This document shows, in pieces, positions 16,432-24,711 of a stretch of DNA of 64,000 nucleotides (positions are counted from its first letter, which is position 1; every line of letters begins with the position of its first letter). The translations under genes and the position numbers were made by a program. The notes beneath the pieces were generated by a model, which saw only the letters and a list, made by a program, of their open reading frames with translations, was not told where the DNA came from and searched no databases. This stretch comes from Kocuria carniphila (GTDB lineage: Bacteria; Actinomycetota; Actinomycetes; Actinomycetales; Micrococcaceae): assembly GCF_004136555.1 (NCBI RefSeq), contig NZ_NOIT01000005.1:62001-126000 (forward strand), in the 5' to 3' direction.

Positions 16432-17691
16432 ATGAGCATGGAAGGCGCCAAGAAGCGCGGCGGCGGTAATTCCGGCCTGCTGTTGCTCGGCCTGGGCCTC
16501 TACACGGTCATGATGGCGTACCTGCTGCGCGTGCCGTGCCGAGTGCCCAACTGGAACCTCGCGGAGGACGTTCCCGAACTGTGCGCCACGGTGATCGGCA
16601 CCGGCGACATGGGCGTGCGTTCCACGGACGTGGCCAACGGCTTCTTCACCGGCGGGCCCACCGGGGATCAGCCCGTTCTGGTGGGCATGATCACCACCAT
16701 CATCGGATGGTTCGCCTCCAACCTCTCCTCCCTGTTGGGCATCGACGTGGACCAGGGCATTTACCTGGACCTCTCCCTCATTCTCTTGGCGCTCGTGTGG
16801 CTCGCGATCGTGGCCGTGGTGTCCTCGCTCAGCGGCTCCCGGAAATCCGACGCCTTGGTCATGGCGCTGGCACCCGTGGTGGTGCTCGTGGGCTTCCAGA
16901 CCTGGGACCTGTGGGCCGTGCTCTTCATGATGCTCGCCCTGCTCGGCTACGTGCGCGGTAACCCGGCGCTCGCGGGATTCATGGTGGGCTTCGGCGCGTC
17001 CGTGGCGTTCTTCCCCGTGGTCGTGCTGCTGGCCATCCTGATCATGGCCGCGCGTCACCGGTTCATCAAGGACTTCATCAGCGCGCTCATCTGCGCCGCC
17101 ATCGCGTGGATCCTGATCAACGGCACCTACATGCTCACCGCGTGGGATCAATGGCGGGCGCAGTTCAACACCATCGTGGATTCCGATACAGAGCAGTCCT
17201 CGTTCTGGAACGTATGGAACAACAACATCGAACCGCGCACCGGGGTGGCCCTGGACGGCGGAAACGTGGGTCAGTACGTGCTGCTGACCATGGTGCTCGG
17301 TCTCGTGTTCGTGCTGCTCATCTCGCTGTTGAGCCGCCGGGAACCATCCGTGGTGCAGGTGATGTTCCTGCTGCTGGCCCTCTACGTGCTGCTCGCCAAG
17401 GACTACTCGCTCAACTATGTCGTGTGGTTGGTGCCGCTGGTGATCCTGTGCCGTCGCAACTGGATCGAGTTCGGCCTGTGGCAAGCGGTCGAAGTCCTCT
17501 ACTGGGCGACCGTGGTGTTGCCGGCCGACGCCTGGCCCACCCTGCCGTGGGTCGAACAGTTCGGCTGGGCACCCCAGGACATCCTGGGGGTCATCCGCTA
17601 CCTGTTCCTCATCTACTTCGTGGTGGCCGTGGTGATCGACATGTTCCGCGGACGCAAGGCGCTGGCCCTCGGGGTCTCGGCGCTCAAATGA
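16432..17691 (+). CDS. Polytopic membrane protein, glycosyltransferase-87/DUF2029-like
   Basis: This 419-residue protein with about ten hydrophobic segments resembles the GT87-like (mannosyltransferase-type) proteins that precede rpsF in many Actinobacteria. An N-terminal helix (SGLLLLGLGLYTVMMAYLL) is followed by a loop and a second helix set. The segment DLWAVLFMMLALLGYVRGNP is typical. The acceptor is unknown and the DxD-like catalytic site is not obvious, so enzymatic activity is inferred. GGAGGAG lies seven bases before the ATG. Confidence 0.7.
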   Translation: MSMEGAKKRGGGNSGLLLLGLGLYTVMMAYLLRVPCRVPNWNLAEDVPELCATVIGTGDMGVRSTDVANGFFTGGPTGDQPVLVGMITTIIGWFASNLSSLLGIDVDQGIYLDLSLILLALVWLAIVAVVSSLSGSRKSDALVMALAPVVVLVGFQTWDLWAVLFMMLALLGYVRGNPALAGFMVGFGASVAFFPVVVLLAILIMAARHRFIKDFISALICAAIAWILINGTYMLTAWDQWRAQFNTIVDSDTEQSSFWNVWNNNIEPRTGVALDGGNVGQYVLLTMVLGLVFVLLISLLSRREPSVVQVMFLLLALYVLLAKDYSLNYVVWLVPLVILCRRNWIEFGLWQAVEVLYWATVVLPADAWPTLPWVEQFGWAPQDILGVIRYLFLIYFVVAVVIDMFRGRKALALGVSALK

Positions 17692-17793
17692 ACGAACTCG
17701 CGTGACCCTGCCGAGATGGCGGCTCGCAAGTGACCCGCGCGTTCCGTGGGATTATAAAGTAAACCTGTTTATTACTGTCCGTCGGAAAGAGTT

Positions 17794-18930
17794 ATGAACA
17801 AGCCCTCAATCCAGTCGGTGGCCAATTGGCAGCCGCCGACCTGGCGATCACTGCGCAAGCCGCTGCTGCTGATCCTTGCGGGCGTGGTGATCGTAGTGCT
17901 GCTATGGAGCACGGTGATCAACTTCTTCCTGGTCTCGCGCGATCCGCAATCCCCCGTGGAGGCGTACCTCGGTCAGTTGGAACGCGGTAGTGCCCGGCAG
18001 GTGCTCGCCCCGCTCAGCATCGCCACCAGCGACCCCACGGTGCAGATCCTGCCCAACTCCGTGTATCGGAATTCTCACGACCGACCGGTGGGCCACGAGG
18101 TTGTTTCCGTGTCCGAACACGGGACCCAGGCGGACGTGGAGGTGGACGTGCGCATGGGCGACGGGCAGACCCACCGCGTGACCTACACGGTGGACCAGTT
18201 GGTCTCCACAGGATTCCTCAACGACACGTGGCAGCTCAATGACGTGGACGACGTGATGGTGGCCGTGAAACTCCCCGCTGCCGTGGACGCGCTGTCCGTC
18301 AACGGTCAGACCGTCCGGCCCGACGCCGCCGCGTTGCGCGCCGCCGATGACACCGCCGCCCGCACGTGGCAGTTCGAAGGCTTACCCGGCAGCTACAACG
18401 TGGCTATGCCGGATGACTCCTACCTGGTGGCCAGTAAACATGCCGTGGGGGGCATCAATATCAGTGACCCGCAGGCGCTGGCGCTCGAGCTGAGCTTCGG
18501 GCCGTCCCCGCGCATGTGGGAGACCGTGGACCGGGAAATCGGCGTGGTGCTCGGTGATTGCGAAAGTGGGCGTCGTCTGGATCTCGAGAAGTGCCCTGCG
18601 CCGAGCTCATGGGCCAAGGGCGCGGCGTCGGGATCGGAAACCGCGCAGCCGGATGCCCTGCCGGACGGTGTGACCGACGTGAAGTGGGAGCTGGAGAGGA
18701 GGCCCGCGCTGGTGCTGCAACCGGAGGACAACGATCCCCTGACGTTCCACGCCCAGCGCTACCGCCCCGCCGTGGCCAAGGTGACCTTCCGAGAAGACGG
18801 CCGCACCAAGACGGAACGTGTGGAGTTCGGTTTGGATGTCACCACGCGATCGACCGGGAACAACATCACCACCGATGTGCAATTGCGCCGAGCGCTGACC
18901 GACACCGAACGGGCCTTCGACGCCTCGTAA
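17794..18930 (+). CDS. Single-pass membrane-anchored protein of unknown function
   Basis: The 378-residue protein has a short cytoplasmic N terminus, one transmembrane helix (about residues 25-45, LLLILAGVVIVVLLWSTVI) and a large extracytoplasmic part with no motif I recognise. An AT-rich stretch with TATAAA (about 17754) lies upstream and could be its -10 element. It is followed 28 bp later by the TM2-domain gene, so the two are probably co-transcribed. The position just upstream of rpsF suggests an envelope role, but this is not demonstrable. Confidence 0.75.
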   Translation: MNKPSIQSVANWQPPTWRSLRKPLLLILAGVVIVVLLWSTVINFFLVSRDPQSPVEAYLGQLERGSARQVLAPLSIATSDPTVQILPNSVYRNSHDRPVGHEVVSVSEHGTQADVEVDVRMGDGQTHRVTYTVDQLVSTGFLNDTWQLNDVDDVMVAVKLPAAVDALSVNGQTVRPDAAALRAADDTAARTWQFEGLPGSYNVAMPDDSYLVASKHAVGGINISDPQALALELSFGPSPRMWETVDREIGVVLGDCESGRRLDLEKCPAPSSWAKGAASGSETAQPDALPDGVTDVKWELERRPALVLQPEDNDPLTFHAQRYRPAVAKVTFREDGRTKTERVEFGLDVTTRSTGNNITTDVQLRRALTDTERAFDAS

Positions 18931-18958
18931 ACTTGAGGTAGTCGAAGAGGGAGTCACC

Positions 18959-19390
18959 GTGGCCCAAGAGCCGGAATACTACAAACCTCAACCGCTGCCC
19001 CCGCGCGACGGCGCTCGCGCCGGTGGGCACCAACCCAACGGCGGATATCGCCAGGGCGGTTTCCAACAGAACCCCGGAGCGTCCCAGTGGGGTCAACCCC
19101 GCCAGGGCCCGGCCGTGGTCAACGTGGTGGGCGGCAAGTCCGCCCTGTTGTCCTACGTGTTGTGGTTCTTCCTGGGCTGGTTGGGCGTGCACAAGTTCTA
19201 CCTGCAGCAGCCGTTCCAGGGAATTTTCTACGTTCTCCTGTGGGCGATTGGTTGGTTCACCACCCCGATCATCATCGGCTGGTTCATCCTGGGCCTGTGG
19301 GGACTGCTCATGATCATCGACCTGTTCCTCATTCCGTTGCGGGTCGCCCAGCTCAATGCGCGGCTGGCCCGCCGCGTCAATGGCTACTGA
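18959..19390 (+). CDS. TM2 domain-containing membrane protein
   Basis: The 143-residue protein has a Pro/Gly/Gln-rich cytoplasmic N terminus (about 50 residues) followed by a TM2 domain. Its first helix ends in FFLGWLGVHKFYL, the characteristic G-x-HKFYL turn, and the second helix contains GWFILGLWGLLMIIDLF. TM2 proteins are widespread and functionally uncharacterised in bacteria. GTG start with GAGGGAG upstream. Confidence 0.85.
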   Translation: MAQEPEYYKPQPLPPRDGARAGGHQPNGGYRQGGFQQNPGASQWGQPRQGPAVVNVVGGKSALLSYVLWFFLGWLGVHKFYLQQPFQGIFYVLLWAIGWFTTPIIIGWFILGLWGLLMIIDLFLIPLRVAQLNARLARRVNGY

Positions 19391-19460
19391 GCCGCAGTTG
19401 TAGTAAACTCGGCAAGTCTGTGTGCCGTTCGATACGCGATCGGTACCGACAAACGCACAG

Positions 19461-19507
19461 AACCTCCTGCTGCGGAAGGACCGCAGCCGCTTAGCCCGAA
19501 GGAGGTG
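19461..19507 (+). promoter_or_regulatory. Putative S6:S18-type autoregulatory leader of rpsF
   Basis: AACCTCCT (19461-19468) can pair with the rpsF ribosome-binding site AAGGAGGT (19499-19506). Inside lies a 6-bp stem CTGCGG/CCGCAG (19470-19475/19481-19486) directly followed by an unpaired CCG (19487-19489). A stem with an adjacent CCG that occludes the ribosome site is the published architecture of the S6:S18-binding leader motif. The fit here is by eye. Confidence 0.5.
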
Positions 19508-19517
19508 GGTTCTTTAC

Positions 19518-19823
19518 ATGCGTGAATACGAATTGATGGTGATCCTCAACCCCGAGGTCGAGGAGCGCGCCGTTGAGCCGACCCTCAAGAAGTTCCTCGA
19601 GGTAGTCACCAAGGAGAACGGCACCGTCGACAACGTCGACATCTGGGGCCGTCGTCGCTTGGCCTACGAGATCCAGAAGAAGGCCGAAGGCATCTACGCC
19701 GTTGTGAACTTCACCGCTGAGCCGCACACCGCTCAGGAACTGGACCGTGTCCTGGGCCTGAACGAAGCCGTGATGCGCACCAAGATCATCCGTCCTGAAG
19801 AACAGAAGATCGAAGCCAAGTGA
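19518..19823 (+). CDS. rpsF: 30S ribosomal protein S6
   Basis: The 101-residue S6 starts [16 protein letters not shown] and contains the conserved [17 protein letters not shown] segment. S6 binds S18 on the platform of the 30S subunit. ATG 19518 follows a strong AAGGAGGT. It is first in the conserved rpsF-ssb-rpsR-rplI operon, and its translation may be autoregulated by the S6:S18 complex through the leader hairpin. Confidence 0.97.
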   Translation: MREYELMVILNPEVEERAVEPTLKKFLEVVTKENGTVDNVDIWGRRRLAYEIQKKAEGIYAVVNFTAEPHTAQELDRVLGLNEAVMRTKIIRPEEQKIEAK

Positions 19824-19951
19824 GTTGACTGTGCGGTCCACCCGGACTGCACAGGGCGTCTCACCACGGCCCTGACGGGTCACCCCCGTGAGATGCTTCA
19901 GAACAACCCACTACGTCTCGCATCCAGCGTCCACAGATACCGGAGGTTCAC

Positions 19952-20629
19952 ATGGCTGGCGATACCGTCATTACAGTGATCGGCAATCTGACCGCCGACC
20001 CCGAACTGCGCTTCACTCCGTCCGGAGCCGCGGTGGCCAATTTCACGATTGCGTCCACCCCGCGTGCCTTCGATCGGCAGTCCAACGAGTGGAAGGATCA
20101 GGAAACCCTGTTCCTGCGCTGCTCGGTGTGGCGTGAAGCCGCGGAGAACGTGGCCGAGTCCCTGACCAAGGGCACTCGTGTGATCGTTCAAGGTCGGCTC
20201 AAGGCACGCTCTTACGAGACCAAGGAAGGGGAGCGTCGCACCAGCCAAGAACTGGAAGTCGACGAGATCGGCCCTTCCATGCGGTACGCAACCGCCAAGG
20301 TCAACCGGAACTCGCGCGGTGGCGGCCAGGGAGGCAACTCCTACGGCGGCAACCAGAGCTTCGGTAACTCCGGCGGCGGTGGCGGATTCGGAGGCGACTC
20401 CGGATTCGGTGGCGGCCAGCAGGGCGGCGGCTTTGGTGGAAACCAGGGCGGCAACTTTGGTGGCGCCGGTGGCGGCAACCAGCAAAGCGGTTTCAGCGGG
20501 GGTAACCCCAACGCCAGCCGCGGTGGTGGTCAGCAGCAGCGTCCGCAACAGGGCAACGATCCTTGGGGTCAGTCCTCCGGTGGTAATTACGACTGGGGTA
20601 CCGATTCCGAAGACGAGCCCCCCTTCTAA
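19952..20629 (+). CDS. ssb: Single-stranded DNA-binding protein
   Basis: The 225-residue protein contains an OB fold (residues 1 to about 110, starting [20 protein letters not shown]), a very glycine-rich disordered linker (about 115-210) and the acidic C-terminal tip DEDEPPF-like (SEDEPPF) that recruits partner proteins. It is longer than most SSBs because of the Gly/Gln/Asn linker. It coats single-stranded DNA in replication and repair and is co-transcribed with rpsF, rpsR and rplI. Confidence 0.96.
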   Translation: MAGDTVITVIGNLTADPELRFTPSGAAVANFTIASTPRAFDRQSNEWKDQETLFLRCSVWREAAENVAESLTKGTRVIVQGRLKARSYETKEGERRTSQELEVDEIGPSMRYATAKVNRNSRGGGQGGNSYGGNQSFGNSGGGGGFGGDSGFGGGQQGGGFGGNQGGNFGGAGGGNQQSGFSGGNPNASRGGGQQQRPQQGNDPWGQSSGGNYDWGTDSEDEPPF

Positions 20630-20648
20630 ACACACTTATCCAACCCAT

Positions 20649-20668
20649 CCCGCAGGAATGCCTGCGGG
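20649..20668 (+). promoter_or_regulatory. Hairpin between ssb and rpsR
   Basis: CCCGCAGG and CCTGCGGG form a perfect 8-bp stem with loop AATG. It has no T-tract and therefore does not look like a terminator. It may be a processing or stability element inside the operon. Confidence 0.4.
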
Positions 20669-20694
20669 CTCCGCATCCGAAAAGGAGCACCACG

Positions 20695-20931
20695 ATGGCC
20701 AAGGCTGAAATTCGCAAGCCGAAACCAAAGCAGAACCCGCTCAAGGCGGCAGGCGTCACCGAGATCGATTACAAAGACGTCGCTCTGCTTCGCAAGTTCA
20801 TCTCCGACCGCGGCAAGATCCGTGCACGCCGCGTGACCGGCGTGTCCGTTCAGGAGCAGCGCAAGATCGCTTTGGCGATCAAGAACGCTCGTGAAGTTGC
20901 TTTGCTGCCCTACTCCGGCGCCGGCCGCTGA
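20695..20931 (+). CDS. rpsR: 30S ribosomal protein S18
   Basis: The 78-residue S18 contains the conserved [17 protein letters not shown] and [15 protein letters not shown] segments. It partners S6 in the 30S subunit. The zinc-binding cysteines found in some S18 paralogues are absent, so this is the zinc-independent form. AAAAGGAG lies about nine bases upstream of the ATG. Confidence 0.97.
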   Translation: MAKAEIRKPKPKQNPLKAAGVTEIDYKDVALLRKFISDRGKIRARRVTGVSVQEQRKIALAIKNAREVALLPYSGAGR

Positions 20932-20951
20932 TCTGAGAGGACTGAGAATCT

Positions 20952-21401
20952 ATGGCAAAGATCATTCTGACCCACGAAGTTTCCGGGCTGGGTTCAGCCG
21001 GTGACGTGGTTGACGTGAAGAACGGCTACGCCCGTAACTTCCTCTTCCCGCGCGGTTTTGCAACCCCCTGGAGCCGTGGCGCTGAAAAGCAGATCGAATC
21101 CATCAAGAACGCACGTGCCGCTCGTGACCTGGCTTCCCTCGAGGACGCTCAGGCTCTGGCTGCCAAGCTGACCTCCACCACCTTGACCGTTCCGGTCAAG
21201 TCCGGTGCTGAGGGCCGCTTGTTCGGCACCGTGCGCGCTGACGACGTTGCCAAGGCTGTTGAGGCCTCGGGTCTGGGCTCCATCGACAAGCGTCGTGTCG
21301 AGCTCACCCAGCGCATCAAGACCACCGGCGTGTACCAGGCCGTGGTTCGTCTGCACGAAGAGGTCAACGCGAACGTCGAGTTCGAGGTTGTCCCCGCCTG
21401 A
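20952..21401 (+). CDS. rplI: 50S ribosomal protein L9
   Basis: The 149-residue L9 has the N-terminal globular domain signature [20 protein letters not shown] followed by the long connecting helix and the C-terminal RNA-binding domain. Length is exactly that of the family. It is the last gene of the rpsF operon, with a clear terminator 50 bp downstream. Confidence 0.97.
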   Translation: MAKIILTHEVSGLGSAGDVVDVKNGYARNFLFPRGFATPWSRGAEKQIESIKNARAARDLASLEDAQALAAKLTSTTLTVPVKSGAEGRLFGTVRADDVAKAVEASGLGSIDKRRVELTQRIKTTGVYQAVVRLHEEVNANVEFEVVPA

Positions 21402-21450
21402 TTTCATCCCCTGGACATCCTTCGAGATGTCCGTGGAATGTGATTGAGAA

Positions 21451-21487
21451 GAACCCCGCAGGTCGCTGACCTGCGGGGTTCCTTTCT
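21451..21487 (+). terminator. Rho-independent terminator after rplI
   Basis: GAACCCCGCAGGT (21451-21463) and ACCTGCGGGGTTC pair over 13 bp around a CGCTG-type loop and run into CTTTCT. This ends the rpsF-ssb-rpsR-rplI operon. Confidence 0.85.
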
Positions 21488-21515
21488 GTGCGTTTGCACG
21501 CTCTGACCAGCACTT

Positions 21516-21887
21516 ATGACTTTCCCAAGTGTCACGACCGGACGAGCCAGGGGGTTACGTGTGATGATTCTCGGTATGGAGATCAAGGCACACAGGGGAC
21601 TCACCGGGTCCCAGCTCTATTGGGTTGGACTGGGCTGCCTTGGCCTGGCCGTGGCCGCCTTTGCCGGGAGTTTTGCCATGGGCAATTCCCTGGACCCTCA
21701 GGGGGCCGTGTTCGTGCTGGTGATCGGGCTGGTCATCAGCATTATCGCGTCCATAATTGCCGCGGTATTGAGCATCGCCGGGCTGGTTGCTTTCCCCCTG
21801 CTCAGAGGGAGATTCATCATTCTATTGGTACTGTCGCTGGTGTTCTCGCCCCTGCTTTGGCTTGGGTTGATGGCCACCGTGCTCTAG
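21516..21887 (+). CDS. Small membrane protein of unknown function
   Basis: The product of up to 123 residues has three hydrophobic segments (LYWVGLGCLGLAVAAFAGSF, VLVIGLVISIIASIIAAVLS and FIILLVLSLVFSPLLWLG). The start is uncertain. ATG 21516, GTG 21561 and ATG 21564 are in frame, and the later ones give a cleaner N terminus (MEIKAHRGLTG). No family is recognised. It converges on the CNNM genes across a DnaA-box-rich inverted repeat. Confidence 0.55.
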   Translation: MTFPSVTTGRARGLRVMILGMEIKAHRGLTGSQLYWVGLGCLGLAVAAFAGSFAMGNSLDPQGAVFVLVIGLVISIIASIIAAVLSIAGLVAFPLLRGRFIILLVLSLVFSPLLWLGLMATVL

Positions 21888-21981
21888 TTATCCACAGATC
21901 CGTCCACAATCCGTGCACAAGTTCGCACGGCGTGTTCCACACGCTGTCCACAGGTTTTCCACAATCCGTGGACAGCGTGTG
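21888..21981. repeat. DnaA-box-like cluster with a perfect 14-bp inverted repeat
   Basis: The gap holds a perfect DnaA box TTATCCACA (21888-21896), further TNNTCCACA-like motifs (CTGTCCACA 21944-21952, TTTTCCACA 21955-21963) and GTCCACA/TTCCACA variants. CACACGCTGTCCAC (21938-21951) pairs exactly with 21968-21981, placing TTTTCCACA in the loop. It could serve as a bidirectional terminator for the convergent genes, as a DnaA-binding site, or both. Confidence 0.6.
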
Positions 21982-21984
21982 TCG

Positions 21985-23031
21985 TTAAGCCTGACGGATC
22001 ATGCGGCTGTCGTCGCGAATCTGTCCCACGAGTTCCTCGAGCATGTCCTCCAGCGTCACGATGCCGTCCACGTGACCGTCCGCGGAAATCACGGCGCCCA
22101 GGTGGGCACCCGAGTTCTGCATGATGGTCAGCGCTTGCCGCAGCGGCATGTCCGCATTGATGCGGGGCAGTGCCCGCACCTGGGAGGCCTCGATGGGAAG
22201 GTCGCGAGCGGCGTCGTCCTCTTCGATCAGGTCCTTGATGTGGACGTAACCGGCCAGCGATCCGTCGCGGGCGAGCATCGGGAAGCGTGAGTAGCTGTCC
22301 GCGGCGATGATCTCGGCCTGGGCGGTGGTGACGCCCGAAGGCAGGCACGTCACCTTGCTCATGGGGATCAAGATGCCGTTGACGCTGCGTTCCTCGAAGG
22401 TCAGGGCGCCCAGGAGCAGACGCTCGTCGTTAGCTTCGAGCAGCCCGCCGTGGCGCGATTCGGCGACCAGGGCGGCCACTTCGTCGCGGGTGAAGACCGA
22501 GGTGACCTCGTTCTTGGGCTGCACGCGCATCATGCGCAGGATGAGGTTGCCGATTCCGTTCATGGCCCACAGCAGCGGGCGCAGCACGGTGACCACGCCC
22601 ACCAGGATGGGACCGAGCACCAGCGCGCTGCGCTCGGGGGTCGCCAGTGCGATGTTCTTGGGAACCATCTCGCCGATCACCACGTGCAAATAGGTCACCA
22701 TGGACAGCGCGATCGCGAACGCAATCGGGTGCTGTAGGGCCTCGGGTACGCCGATCGCGGCGAAAGGAACCTCGAGCAGGTGCGCGATGGCCGGTTCACT
22801 GATCGCGCCGAGCGCCAGGGTGCAGATGGTGATGCCCAGCTGCGCGCCGGCCATCATGAGGGAGACGTTCTCCATGGCCTTGAGGGTGACCTTGGCGGCC
22901 CACTTCCCCTCGAGTGCCTTGGGTTCGATCACGGTGCGGCGTGCGGAAATCAGGGCGAATTCCGCACCCACGAAGAATGCGTTGCCTGCCAGCAGCACCA
23001 CGGTGAGCAGCAGTCCGGCGAGGTCGCTCAT
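21985..23031 (-). CDS. CNNM/CBS-domain membrane protein (CorC/HlyC 'hemolysin' family), second gene of pair
   Basis: The 348-residue protein has an N-terminal CNNM transmembrane domain (residues 1 to about 185, with GAEFALISARRTVIEPKA and MVPKNIALATPE) followed by a CBS pair (about 215-335, ending DGIVTLEDMLEELVGQIRD). Family members transport or regulate magnesium/cobalt. The 'hemolysin' label is historical. It lacks the C-terminal CorC_HlyC domain present in its neighbour. Its ATG overlaps the stop of the upstream gene by four bases, so both are co-translated. Confidence 0.88.
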   Translation of the reverse strand: MSDLAGLLLTVVLLAGNAFFVGAEFALISARRTVIEPKALEGKWAAKVTLKAMENVSLMMAGAQLGITICTLALGAISEPAIAHLLEVPFAAIGVPEALQHPIAFAIALSMVTYLHVVIGEMVPKNIALATPERSALVLGPILVGVVTVLRPLLWAMNGIGNLILRMMRVQPKNEVTSVFTRDEVAALVAESRHGGLLEANDERLLLGALTFEERSVNGILIPMSKVTCLPSGVTTAQAEIIAADSYSRFPMLARDGSLAGYVHIKDLIEEDDAARDLPIEASQVRALPRINADMPLRQALTIMQNSGAHLGAVISADGHVDGIVTLEDMLEELVGQIRDDSRMIRQA

Positions 23032-24467
23032 CGGTTCTCCTCCTGGTCGACGACGCCGCTTGGGGCCTCGTGGTGGTCGGTGGCCCTTGTTTCGTGCTCC
23101 CGGCTCTCGTGCTCGGCTTCATCCTCGGACGGCACCTCGCTCACGCGGGCGGTCAGCTCGGTGATGCGGTGCTCGTCCAGGGCAATGACCTCAAAAGTGA
23201 TGAGCGAGGGATCCTCACCGGGATCCGGATCGGACTCGACCGTGACGGTGTCACCGACCTCGGCCAGGCGGCCCAGATCCAGGGTGATGAGGCCGGCCAG
23301 GGTCTCGTAGTCCTCGTGTTCGGGGACGGTGACACCCAGGTGTTCGCTGGCCTCGTCCGGTCGCAGGGCGGCGGAGAAGGTCCAGAGGTCGTCGTGCTGT
23401 TCGGCGTGTGGTTCGTCCTGGGGATCGTGCTCGTCGCGGACTTCGCCCACGAGTTCCTCCACGAGGTCCTCCAGGGTGACCAGGCCGGCGATGTCGCCGA
23501 ACTCGTCCACGAGCAAGGTCATCTGCAGGGCACCGGTGCGCAGGACGTCCATGAGGTCGTCGAGTTCCACGGTGTCCGGGACAAAGCGCGCCTCGCCCAT
23601 GATCTGATCCACGGTGACGGATTCACGCTGGGCGTAGGGCACAGCCAGTGCCTGACGCACGTGCACCTGACCCAGAACGTGCTCCTTGTCCTCGTGCAGC
23701 ACAGGGAAACGGGAGAAGCCGGTGGCCTTGGATTCGCGCAGCAGATCGCGCACGGTGCTGTCCGGGGACAGGGTGACCATTTGACCGCGCGGGGTCATGG
23801 CGTCATGCGCGCGGCGGTCACCGAACGCGAATGAACGCTCGACGAGTTCCGCGGTCTGGGAGGCCAGTGCACCCTGATTGGCGGAGTGCCGGACCAGTCC
23901 GGCGAGCTCTTCGGGAGAGCGGGTCGAAGCCAGTTCCTCCTGAGGTTCCACACCCAACGCGCGTACGATCTTGTTCGCGTTGTTGTTGAACAACCGGATG
24001 GGCCAACCCAGCACCTTGGTGAAACCACGCTGGAATCCGACCACTGCCTTCGCGGTGGCCAGCGGTTTGGCGATCGCGAGGTTCTTGGGAACCAGCTCGC
24101 CGAAGATCATGGTCAAGCCGGTCGCCAGCACCAGGGCCAGCGTGATGGAGGTGGACCGGGCCGCGACGGGTGAGAGGCCGGCGTCGGTGAGCGGCCCCAC
24201 GATGAGGGCGGCAATGGCGGGTTCTGCGAGGAAGCCAATGCCCAGGTTGGTCACCGTAATGCCCAGCTGCGCTCCGGAGAGCTGCGTGGACAGGGTCTTC
24301 ATGCCCTTCAGCACGCCTTGGGAGCGGCGGTCGCCGGTCTTGGCGGCGGCTTCTACGTCATTGCGATTGACGGTGATGAGGGAGAACTCGGCGGCGACAA
24401 AGGCGCCACACGCTGCGATCAGCACGAGTCCGATGATGATGGAGACGACTTCCACTAGCTCCACCAC
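23028..24467 (-). CDS. CNNM/CBS/CorC_HlyC-domain membrane protein, first gene of pair
   Basis: The 479-residue protein has a CNNM transmembrane domain (EFSLITVNRNDVEAAAKTGD; LVPKNLAIAKP), a CBS pair ending GLVTLEDLVEELVGEVRDE, and a C-terminal CorC_HlyC/transporter-associated domain (WTFSAALRPDEASEHLGV). A charged His/Glu-rich tail closes it. A magnesium or divalent-cation role is inferred from the family. The paired, overlapping arrangement with the next gene is typical of actinobacteria. The 244-bp gap upstream (24468-24711) is shared with the divergent dnaB and shows no other gene. Confidence 0.88.
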   Translation of the reverse strand: MVELVEVVSIIIGLVLIAACGAFVAAEFSLITVNRNDVEAAAKTGDRRSQGVLKGMKTLSTQLSGAQLGITVTNLGIGFLAEPAIAALIVGPLTDAGLSPVAARSTSITLALVLATGLTMIFGELVPKNLAIAKPLATAKAVVGFQRGFTKVLGWPIRLFNNNANKIVRALGVEPQEELASTRSPEELAGLVRHSANQGALASQTAELVERSFAFGDRRAHDAMTPRGQMVTLSPDSTVRDLLRESKATGFSRFPVLHEDKEHVLGQVHVRQALAVPYAQRESVTVDQIMGEARFVPDTVELDDLMDVLRTGALQMTLLVDEFGDIAGLVTLEDLVEELVGEVRDEHDPQDEPHAEQHDDLWTFSAALRPDEASEHLGVTVPEHEDYETLAGLITLDLGRLAEVGDTVTVESDPDPGEDPSLITFEVIALDEHRITELTARVSEVPSEDEAEHESREHETRATDHHEAPSGVVDQEENR

Positions 24468-24711
24468 CCCTGGCTACAACTCAGAAAACCGGGTCTTTTA
24501 CAGGGGGCGTCGCTAGGGGCGCTCATGGTCTCCGTATCTTGGTGCGAGCGGCGCTCGGTGTGCCGCGAGGTATAAAACGGAACAAATCTACAGGCGGAAC
24601 CCGTGAGTTTCCAGGGGGTGAGCGGCGTCGTACTCCCCAAGGGCGAACGCGTGTTATCCGTGTCGTGGCTCAGTGCGACAATGGAACGCAGTCTTTGAGG
24701 AATGGAAGTGA

